Assembly: GCA_026770575.1 (NCBI GenBank)
Contig: MU657421.1
Coordinates: 55,517-70,464, forward strand
Direction: 5' to 3'
DNA length: 14,948 nucleotides
Source: Pelagophyceae sp. CCMP2097
Taxonomy: Eukaryota > Sar > Pelagophyceae
Numbering within the stretch: the first letter of the stretch is position 1; each line of letters starts with the position of its first letter. The translations under genes and the position numbers were made by a program. Below are positions 7,966 to 14,948 of the stretch, in pieces. Under the pieces are notes generated by a model. It was not told where the DNA came from, made no database searches, and saw only the letters and a list, made by a program, of their open reading frames with translations.

Positions 7966-9140
7966 CGCACGTTGGCCGCCTTCTCTGGCGCCGCAGCAGC
8001 GTCGTTCCTTCGGCGCTTCTTGGCCTTCGACTTGGTAGTGGGCGTCTTGAACTTCAGGAGACCGTCGCGCTCGGCGTCCGTGATCTTAAGGTCGGCCACG
8101 AGCGACGCGGGCATCGTGATCGAAGGATGCGAGGCCTCCCAGTGCGCCCGCATGCACCGGTACTTCCAGAAGTACCGCAGCATCGGCTTCGGCGGGCACT
8201 CGGGGCACTGAATGAGGTGGTTCGTCGATGGCGCGCCCTTGGTGAACTTCTTGGCGCACGCGTGCGAGTACACGATCTGGCCGACGACCTTGCATCGGTG
8301 GTGCGGCTTCAGCGTCGGGCCCTTCTTCTCGAGCCACGCCGAACACCCGAGCGTCTCGTCGCCGAAGTGCGATGCGGGGTGCACGCCGCAGAGGCCGCAT
8401 GGGGCCCTGAGCACCGCCTTGGAGTCGTGCAGCAAGTGGTAGCCGACGTGCTGGCGCATCGAGGCAGCATCGAAGCGCTCCTCGCAGCCGTCAAACGCGC
8501 ACGGGATGCGCCGCATGTTGCTCTTCCGCCGCTGGGAGCCCGCCTTGCCTATCGAGTGCGCCGGCGTGATGTCGTCGACACTGCCTAACACCACGAGATA
8601 TTCGCCGCGTCGGTTGCGGTACGGGAGCGTGTCGAACGCAGACGTCGTCGAGACGAGCGGCGGGCGTAGCGGCGTCGGCAGCGCGTTCCACTCCTCGAAG
8701 AGCAGGGCCGCCGCATTGCGGAGGAGCTCCACCTCGACAGATCACCGCAGCTGCATAACCCGCGGCTCGTCGTCGGCGGCGCCGTCCTCGACCAGCAGCG
8801 ACGGGTTGATCATGCACGTTTGGCCTGCCGGGATCTGCACCGTCTCTCCGACGGGGCCGCCGACGAACCAGCTCGCGACTTCTAGCGCGCCTTCCGTCGG
8901 CGACTCGACGACGAGCACCTTGACGACGAGACGACGCCGATGACCTGCACGCCCTTGGCGTTGAACTGCTCGACGTCGATGCACGCCGTCGGTCTGCCGG
9001 ACGGGAAGAGGAACTTTGACGGTGTACTGGAATGAGCCCGGGCCGCGAGTCCGGTGGGCCCAGTCGGACTTCGACGCCTTGGCGCTCTCGGCGACATTGG
9101 CCCAATCGGGCTTCGACATGGCCGCGCCGCGGGGCTTCAT
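7920..9140 (-). pseudogene. Zinc-finger protein gene of the mobile element, broken
   Basis: Reading leftwards from ATG 9140, the frame begins MKPRGAAMSKPDWANV. It shifts near 9010 to the frame encoding PSGRPTACIDVEQFNAKG, and returns near 8940 for VVKVLVVESPTEGALEV. It meets TGA at 8742-8744 after RVMQLR. The same frame reopens and runs to 7920. The downstream half has three zinc-binding clusters. The first is C-x4-C-x11-H-x3-H (CAFDGCEERF...HVGYH). The second is Cys/His-rich, starting CGLC and including HHRC and HAC. The third is C-x2-C-x17-H-x4-H (CPEC...HWEASH). It ends in a basic tail (KSKAKKRRRND). Such an arrangement suggests DNA binding. No DDE catalytic region is visible, so it is not a complete transposase. 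No GT-AG pair of reasonable length repairs the two shifts or removes the stop, so I call it broken. Alternatively two separate short genes may lie here, divided at 8742. The family is not recognised. Confidence 0.55.
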
Positions 9141-9226
9141 CGCAACGCAGGCCCTGGCGAGAGGTTATGGCTCCATCCGGGCCGTTTATGGGCTCCTTTA
9201 GTGTCCGTTTCATGACCGTTGGGAGT

Positions 9227-9241
9227 TAACTAACTAGATTT
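9227..9241 (+). repeat. Subterminal repeat, right copy
   Basis: TAACTAACTAGATTT matches 7725-7740 with one base missing. It is 17 bases inside the right terminal repeat and in the same orientation as the left copy. Confidence 0.7.
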
Positions 9242-9258
9242 TTGAGGTGAACGTCAAT

Positions 9259-9298
9259 GTGTCATGTTGCGGCCCACTGTTTTTTCGCCACCCCCTTG
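9259..9298 (-). repeat. Right 40-bp terminal inverted repeat
   Basis: Exact reverse complement of 7685-7724, ending CCACCCCCTTG. Confidence 0.95.
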
Positions 9299-9305
9299 GA
9301 ATCCT
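9298..9305 (+). repeat. Right target-site duplication
   Basis: GGAATCCT, matching 7677-7684. A 12-base perfect palindrome, TAGGAATTCCTA (9307-9318), follows at once and may have been part of the original target. Confidence 0.8.
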
Positions 9306-9493
9306 ATAGGAATTCCTAGTAAAGGCACAACATGTTGCAACAAGGAGTCAATGAGGCCTTCGAGCGGTCTCCGGCGGAGGGGACCCCCGCCGGGCCGCGC
9401 GCCGCGAGCCACCTTCAGCGAAGGGTATTTTTCCGCGATACTTTTGTGTCAATTCCGTCACGGTCGTTCACGCGCTAGCCGTGCGGCGCCCGC

Positions 9494-11382
9494 ATGATCT
9501 TGCGGTATCTCCGGGGACCCGCCTTACGCCCCGGACTCGCCCGTCTCTACCACCACCGGCGCGGTCCATCGACTGGCCCGAAGAGCCGCATCGACCGGCG
9601 CAGGATGGACCCTCCCAAGCCCCCGAAGACTCCGGCGGAGGCCGCCGCGGCGATGGAGAAGGCGGCTGCGGACCAGGTGATTTACATCAACAAGGCCAAG
9701 CCAGAGGTGTCCGCGGCGCTGTTGGAGACGGTGAATGTGGATTGGAGTAGTCGCAAGACTGTCAAGCGGTCCGCTTTACTCACTTTTGGATTCACGGGCA
9801 CCGACTATTTCGGCCTCGCGGGCCACACGCCGCCGGACCCGAAATGCCCGACGATTGCGGATGCGATCCGTCGAGCGCTGCTGGAAGAAGGTTTAATCGT
9901 TCCTTCGAACTTCGAGCCCACTTCTCGAACCAAGTGGCAACTCGCTTCCCGCACGGACAAGGGCGTCCACGCCGCCTGCGCCGCCGCCTCGATGCGCGTC
10001 GAGCTTACCGTGGAAGAAATGGAGGCCATGGAAGCCGTCGCCGTGCCCGCGGCGGACGGCGTCGAGCCAAACGCCAAGCGGCAAAAGGGCCAAGTCAAGG
10101 GTCACGAGGACCAGCTCGACGCCTGGCAGATGTCCGCGTCAGCACTGGACCGCGTGAATTTAAGGCTGCCTCCGAGCATTAAAATCTTCTCCGCGACGCG
10201 CGTGGGCAGGCGCTTCTGCGCTCGCACCGACGCCTCTTCTCGAACGTACGAGTATCTCCTCCCCGTCTCTGCACTTGGCCACGCCCCGCAAGACGGACTG
10301 TCCGATTTGGAAGTCGCGGAAGCGCGTGCAGGCGTGATCAATAAGTTCGACGAAGCTCTCAAGACGTTTGAAGGTTCCTTCAAATTCCACAATTTCGCCT
10401 CTGGCTTGCGCGACGCCGACGACGCGGCAAAGGTGCTGACCACTAAGGAAGGCGACGAGTGGCCCCTCGCGCTGGACCCGCAGTTTAAAAACGCAACGTC
10501 CTTTCGCAGCGTCATCACGTGCCGCGTGCACCGCGAAATCACCGTCTCCGACACGGCATACCTCGTCGTGCGCGTCTCCGGCGCGGCGTTTGTGCTGCAC
10601 CAGATCCGGCACATGGTCGGTGCTGCTTTAGCGGTGTCGCACGGCGTGGCGCCCGTCGACGCTCTCGTAGCGGGTTTAAAGTCGCCTTTAAGGGTCGACG
10701 TCGCTCCTTTAGCACCGGGCATGGGCCTCTTGCTAGACGGCATCTCCTGGTTCGAGTCGCGCACGGGCGAAGACTTGGGCATCGTCACGCCCGCGGCGCG
10801 CAGGAGCATGGACGAGCGAGCAAGCCGCGTCTGTTGGACCCCCCCCGGGATGCAAAAAGGGCGACTCCAGGGATGGATCTTACGAGGAGTTCTTGCATCG
10901 AAAAGATTCGTACCTGTTTGCCCCGGGACGCTTTTCGTAGGTGGAAGGACGCGGTCGTATATCCTCACATCCACGGTCTCTACGCGGACGGTGTCTTCAC
11001 AGACTTCCTATCCAAGTTGAAACGCGGCGGTCTGCTGCCGCCCGAGTACGGCGAAGCGGGCATCTTTTCCAAGCTGCGGCGGGTCTTCGCCGACTGGGAA
11101 AACACGATTCGTGAACGCGTCCGCGAGAAACGCGCCAACCGCGCGATGACTGTGCCGCAGCCCGACGCCTGGCCGGCCAAGCTTTTGCCGAGCGGTTTGC
11201 TCATAGCGTTGTGCAACAAGTGGCAGACGGTGCCCTGTAGACAGACCCACGAGGCCATGAATTTCCTCCGCAACTTGGTCGAGCGCGGCCAGCTCCGCGA
11301 CGGTGTAGACCACGACGAAGACGACGGCTTTCTGACCTACGACTTTTACTTGGCAAAGCTTTCTGAAACCATGCCCCTTTAA
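9494..11382 (+). CDS. tRNA pseudouridine synthase, Pus1/TruA family
   Basis: The family converts uridines in tRNA to pseudouridine. The catalytic motif SRTDKGVHA places the nucleophile at Asp155. Other landmarks are LTFGFTGTDYFG (residues 96-107), FCARTDASSRTYEY, FKFHNFASG, HQIRHMVGAALAV and the Pus1-like C-terminal WKDAVVYPHI. Bases 9494-10828 (445 residues) are one clean frame. After that the frame changes twice. One reading uses introns 10829-10886 (58 nt, GTCTGT to ACGAG) and 10910-10940 (31 nt, GTACCT to CGTAG) around a 23-nt exon, giving 599 residues. The distance to the YPHI motif then looks normal for Pus1. Otherwise two single-base insertions are needed, one in a run of eight C (10839-10846) and one in a run of four T (10932-10935). 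The first 37 residues are Arg-rich with no acidic residue before Asp34, like a mitochondrial presequence. A second ATG at 9605 (Met38) could give a nuclear or cytosolic form, and KRQKGQVK may be a nuclear signal. About 110 residues after the Pus1 domain are unassigned. Confidence 0.88.
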
Positions 11383-11603
11383 CCGAAGAGCGTTCGGTCC
11401 CCACTCCTTCCCCTCCCGGGGCTTCGAGAAAGTGCCGACCCTGCTCGTGGTGGCACCTCCGTGTCGCTGGTCCTGTCGCCGAGGCGCCTCCAGGGCGATG
11501 GTCGCCCCTCATAGTCACCTTGAGGATTCCTTCTGTCCTCCTGCTTTAAAGGTGTCCTCGCGAATTACCATCGAGCTGGCCTCGCGTGCGACGGCCCCGG
11601 CGT

Positions 11604-12791
11604 ATGTCTGCGGAGTCGCCCGCGGAGGGCCCGCGGAAGAAGGCCAAGGTCGAGATGCGGCCCGCGGCGCTGTCGCTGAGCGTGCTTTTGTCCGACGGCG
11701 CGCGAATGCCGCGAGTCGGCTTTGGGACTTACAAGCTAAAAGGCCCCGAAGTCACAAACACCGTCGCAACCGCGCTCGGCCGCGGCTACGGCCTAATAGA
11801 CACGGCCCACGTCTACGGCGGCGGCAAGACGGTTTGCGCCCGCGTCGGAAAACGGCCTGTCGAAACGCCGGCTCTAAAGTCGGACCTTTGTCGCCCCCGT
11901 CGGAGCCCCAAAGTCGAAGCGTTGTTCCGTAGGAGCCGCTCGTCGGGGCGGCGGTGCGCCATCACGGCGGCGCGTTTGTGGTGACGAAGCAGTGGCGCGG
12001 GTTTCACGGCTATGACGAGACTCTGAAGTGCATCCGGCAGTCGCATTCCCGACTCAACGTCGGCACCATCAACCTCATCCTCATGCACTGGCCCGGCCCG
12101 GGCTACTCGGCCATGGGCCGAAGCAAGGCGAGGATCGCAAGCGAGGGTATAAAGACGTACTGGAAAAAGGGGCACGAGGACTTGCCCGCGCTCCGCCTCG
12201 AGACGTGGCGGGCCATGGAAGACGCAGTCGGCCTCGGCCTCTGCGCCTCAATCGGCGTCGCCAATTTTTCAACGGAACACGTCAGCAAGCTCCTCGCCTG
12301 GCCAGACATCCGAATCCGGCCCGTAAGAAACACCCCTTTGCTCCCGACTCGTTCGTCGGAGCGCTTGACGTCGTCAATAGGTCGTCAATCAGATCGAGGT
12401 CCACCCATACCTGCAGCAGCGCGAGCTCGTCGAGCTCTGCCACCGCGAGAACATTGTCGTCCAGGCCTACGCCTCTCTCGGCGGGCAAGACTCTTCCAAA
12501 AAGGATTGGGAGGCGCTCGGGCGGCCGCCTTTGCTGGAGCACCCGGCCGTGGTGGCGGCGGCGTCAAAGCACGGCGTCTCGGCGGCGGCGGTGCTGCTCC
12601 GCTGGGCGCTTCAAAAGGACTACTGTATCATCCCAAAGTCTAGAGATGCAACCCGCATCGACGCAAACGCCCAACTCGACTTTGCACTCCTCGACGACGA
12701 AATGGCGGCGCTCGACGCCCTCGACTGCGGCGGCATGGCGGGCCGACTCTGCTGGCGCCGAGACGAGATGCGAATGCTCGACTTTCCCTAA
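11604..12791 (+). CDS. Aldo-keto reductase (three exons)
   Basis: Exons are 11604-11831, 11933-12322 and 12381-12791, giving 342 residues; the family is usually about 300-330. Intron 1 (101 nt) is ACG/GTTTGC to CCGTAG; intron 2 (58 nt) is CCC/GTAAGA to AATAG; both are phase 0. The joins restore family sequence at YGGGKT/EPLVGAAV and IRIRP/VVNQIEVHPYLQQ. The catalytic tetrad is complete: Asp66 and Tyr71 in DTAHVYG, Lys95 in VVTKQW and His128 in LILMHWPG. The NADPH-phosphate-binding motif IPKSRDATRIDANAQ is present. It should reduce aldehydes or ketones, or oxidise the reverse way, with NADP(H) in the cytosol; the substrate cannot be told. PRKKAKVE near the N-terminus (residues 10-17) resembles a nuclear signal. 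About 25 residues after the His128 motif (GYSAMGRSKAR...) are more charged than in typical members. ATG 11604 is the first in-frame ATG. The gene converges with the GH99 gene, 77 bases apart. Confidence 0.9.
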
Positions 12792-12868
12792 TCCCCTCTA
12801 CCACCCTTTCCATAAGACTTCCCCTACTACTGCCAACGTTCGACTCCCTGAACCGCGTTGGATGAGGA

Positions 12869-14535
12869 TTAGGGTGGCGCGAATTTATCGATCCATTTTC
12901 GCGTCTTGTCGAGGAAGAAGTTTGGCGCGTTTGGGAGGTAGTCGGAGTAGTCTGCAACGCCTTGGCGTCTCGGCTTTTTTGGCACTGAAGGTTCGATTTG
13001 CGTGCCCTCGTGCCACTCGTTGAACGACGTAATCGCCACGGTCCGCGAACCGGATTCCAAAGCAGAGCGCCACATGGCGTCGTAGTATTCTCCGTTTGCA
13101 CGGCCGCGTTGGTTTGCGGCGTTCCAGGGTCGGACGCGGACATCGTCGTACCCCGGCGAAACGCACGGCACAAACTCTTTGTTGCTCTTCTGCACGAGGC
13201 TGGGCCACGCTTTTGGCGTCGAAGCGGCTGTGAAGCCCGTGGCGCCAAAGTAAGAGTACGTACCATCGAAGACTGGGCCGTACTCAGACAGCTGCCTCGA
13301 GTCTAGTACGAGACCGATGACATAAACTTCCACGCCCCGCAGCGCATCGCGCCAGTCCGCGGGCGAGATCTGGTACGAGTCGTACGCGTAGAAAACAGGT
13401 GCTTTGCGGCCGTTCTTTTGAGCATGGTGGTAACTGGGATGCGCCGAATAGTGTTCGATTGCGTAGCGCATGTCTTCAACCGTCGACGATGCCGTGCGGC
13501 CCTCATAGGGCTCGAGGTGCAGCGCTATTTCGACGCCGTGCCTTAGGGCCGCGGCGAGGAGCGGCAAAACGACCCCGTCCGTGTTCTCCCCGTTGCCGTC
13601 CTGGTGACCCGGCGAGTACCTACGCCAGATTGAAACACGAGAAATCACAAGGGCGGCGCACCACGAGAGCACGACGACGCCGATGCGCGCTTTTGAGATC
13701 ATGGCCATGTGGGCCTCGATGACGTCGAGGTCCCGTGACGAGTACGCGCCGAGCTCGGGCCAAAAGCTCGAGCCGATGTCGGCTTGGTCCGGGTCGTGCT
13801 TAAACGGGGGAAAGCGCTTCCGGACGTTCGCGTCCCAATGCGGCCTACGGAGCAGGAGCGTCCCTCCCGCGTCCTCGTCACAGCGGCGCGCGGCACGCAC
13901 AGTTCGTCGTGGTCCCAGTGCGCCCAGCGCTGGTCGTAGGCGAGGGAGAGGTACCACGCGTAGTAGAAGATGTGCACCGAGGTGCTCGGCGCACCCGACG
14001 CCGGCACCGCCGCCACCGTGGGCGCCGCGGCCGCCTCGCGCCCCGCTGCCTCGTCGCCCGCGCCAGCCGCCTCGTCGCCCGCGGCGGCCACCGAGTGGCC
14101 CGCGGCGGCCTGCGCGGCGCCCGCGCCAGCCGCCTCGTCGCCCGCGGCGGCCACCGAGTGGCCCGCGGCGGCCTGCGCGGTGCCCGCGCCAGCCGCCTCG
14201 TCGCCCGCGGCGGCCTGCGCGGCGGCCGCGCCGGCCTCCTCGGTGGCCGCGCCGGCCTGCGCGACTCCCGCGCCCGCTGCGCCGGCCTGCGCCGCGGCGT
14301 CGCCAGTGCGGAGCCGGGCGACGAGGCGGGTCACCTTGGCGATGTCGTGCTGGATCGCTTCGTCGCGGCGGCCGTATTCGGCGGCCGCCGCGCGCAGGCG
14401 CTGTGGCGCCGCGGCCGCGTGGGGCTCGGCCCCGGCGTCGAGGCCCCAGAGCATGCCCAAGGTGAGGCCGACCCAGAACGCCAGGCCGGCGAGCGTTAAC
14501 GCCCAGATGCAGCGCAGCGCCCATCCGAAGCGCAT
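12869..14535 (-). CDS. GH99 endo-alpha-mannosidase-like protein with signal anchor (three exons)
   Basis: Exons on the minus strand are 14535-13901, 13844-13662 and 13619-12869, giving 522 residues. Intron 1 (13845-13900, 56 nt) is GTGCGT to CCGTAG and joins HWDHDEL to PHWDANV. Intron 2 (13620-13661, 42 nt) is GTGCGC to GCGTAG and joins LSW to YSPGHQDGNGE. Both joins recreate the GH99 pattern. Intron 2 is a multiple of three without a stop, so unspliced it would add 14 residues. Residues about 9-31 are a hydrophobic signal anchor (type II membrane protein). About 35-75 look coiled, and about 80-185 are an Ala/Gly-rich stem with 21-residue repeats. The catalytic domain runs from VHIFYYAWY (residue 187) to the end. 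It has DIGSSFWPELG, YSSRD, IEAHM, PYEGR, GPGYDDVRVRPWN-like VSPGYDD, and ITSFNEWHEGTQIEP, with Glu474 and Glu477 matching the catalytic pair. In animals the family member MANEA trims glucosylated mannose from N-glycans in the Golgi; the same role here is inference. ATG 14535 precedes the anchor directly. Confidence 0.92.
14062..14225 (-). repeat. 63-bp coding tandem repeat in the GH99 stem
   Basis: Two full 63-bp copies (14062-14124 and 14125-14187) and a partial third from 14188. Each copy encodes 21 residues of the type DEAAGAGTAQAAAGHSVAAAG. The copies differ at only one base visible in the first two units, so the expansion is recent and length may vary between strains. Confidence 0.85.
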
Positions 14536-14948
14536 GCCGCGAGCCGATGCGACGGAGTGTGCCCAAAGGCAGTCAGAGTCGATGGACCTTTGACGACGCT
14601 ATCTAGCGCATTGGATCCAAGACGGCGCCCCGATGGCAAGTCCTTGGCGGAGATCGAACGAGCCTCGAAGCCTCGTCGCAGGCTCCTCGACCTCCTCCGG
14701 CGCGCGTGCGGTTCGTGCCCGGTGCCGGTTTCCTATAGGCTATACAAGCTGAGGCGGCATAGGGGTCGCCGGGCTTCGGAGCTGGTGGATAAGAGGGATT
14801 CGGTGAGGTCGTGGGCGAGGGTAGGTCGGTCGTGGGCGAGGGTAGGTCGGTCGTGGGCGAGGGTAGTCAGTTCGGAGGGGTCCCGTGGAGGGCGCGACGG
14901 GCGATGGAAGGTGTTTAGAATCTCCGTCCGGGACGGGCTGGTTGTAAT
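14500..14948 (+). other. Open frame running off the right edge, coding status unclear
   Basis: One plus-strand frame (codons beginning at 14500) has no stop for 449 bases to the window end. It has no ATG. Its first 36 bases overlap the GH99 start on the other strand. The translation is Arg-rich (KPRRRLLDLLRRAC, RSWARVG repeats), as expected for chance reading of GC-rich DNA, but it could be an internal exon of a gene to the right. Otherwise 14536-14948 holds only the 21-bp repeat and the likely GH99 promoter. Confidence 0.15.
14809..14867 (+). repeat. 21-bp tandem repeat, about 2.8 copies
   Basis: The unit begins TCGTGGGCGAGGGTAGG; copies start at 14809, 14830 and 14851, and the last is incomplete. 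The first two copies are identical. It lies about 270 bases upstream of the GH99 start codon. Confidence 0.85.

Larger units (their letters stand above)
7685..9298. mobile_element. hAT-like non-autonomous DNA transposon, about 1.6 kb
   Basis: The ends are a 40-bp inverted repeat with no mismatch (7685-7724 against 9259-9298), starting CAAGGGGG and ending CCCCCTTG. They are flanked by a 7-8-bp direct duplication of GGAATCCT. An 8-bp duplication and CA...TG ends are typical of the hAT superfamily; that assignment is inference from the ends only. Inside is a broken minus-strand zinc-finger gene and a GC-rich tandem repeat, but no transposase domain. It sits between the 3' end of the insulysin gene and the pseudouridine synthase gene and interrupts neither. 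Perfect end repeats point to a recent insertion, although the internal gene is already damaged, so the copy probably moved using a transposase supplied elsewhere. Confidence 0.85.

Noticed and set aside
7791..8588. 265-codon plus-strand open frame in the transposon
   Set aside because: It is antisense to the zinc-finger clusters and begins in the tandem repeat; composition is typical of a shadow.
8491..9213. 240-codon minus-strand open frame in the transposon
   Set aside because: Its translation is Arg/Pro-rich and lacks the zinc motifs; the alternative frames give coherent protein-like sequence.
10829..10870. 42-nt intron from GTCTGT to CTCCAG in the pseudouridine synthase
   Set aside because: Its length is a multiple of three, so it does not explain the frame change seen after it.
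13663..14566. N-terminal and middle part of a 565-codon minus-strand open frame (12869-14566)
   Set aside because: Only its C-terminal part is the GH99 protein. Its N-terminal half is an Arg/Gly-rich wrong-frame reading of the Ala-repeat stem; the signal anchor and FYYAWY motif are in another frame joined by the 56-nt intron.

Overview
This window reads as nuclear DNA from a GC-rich unicellular eukaryote. Five genes only make sense once very short GT-AG introns (42 to 147 nt) are removed. The spliced proteins are eukaryotic types: an insulysin-type M16 metalloprotease, a Pus1-type tRNA pseudouridine synthase, an aldo-keto reductase, and a Golgi-type GH99 endomannosidase with a signal anchor. 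High GC, compact spacing, tiny introns and transposon insertions would fit a microalga such as a pelagophyte or another stramenopile. That taxonomic guess is inference only.

Layout. Bases 1-1162 (+) hold the 3' part of an unrecognised gene. Bases 1163-2396 are a more AT-rich, gene-poor stretch with a repeated telomere-like motif, a TATA-like box and two tRNA-like box B motifs in tandem. Bases 2397-4013 are bounded by a 35-bp inverted repeat and carry a spliced minus-strand gene of unknown function. Bases 4504-7620 (+) encode the insulysin in three exons. Bases 7685-9298 are a 1.6-kb mobile element with perfect 40-bp terminal inverted repeats and a 7-8-bp target duplication, carrying a broken zinc-finger gene. 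Bases 9494-11382 (+) encode the pseudouridine synthase, 11604-12791 (+) the aldo-keto reductase, and 12869-14535 (-) the GH99 enzyme, which converges with the aldo-keto reductase. Bases 14536-14948 hold a 21-bp tandem repeat inside an open frame that runs off the window.

The four recognisable housekeeping genes do not form one pathway (proteolysis, tRNA modification, carbonyl reduction, N-glycan trimming), and nothing here suggests an operon. The unusual content is the pair of inverted-repeat elements that carry cargo genes but no visible transposase, and the very small introns. One 42-nt intron keeps the reading frame and has no stop, so it would pass unnoticed as coding sequence. All gene models rest on reading the sequence by eye; no similarity search or RNA evidence was available.
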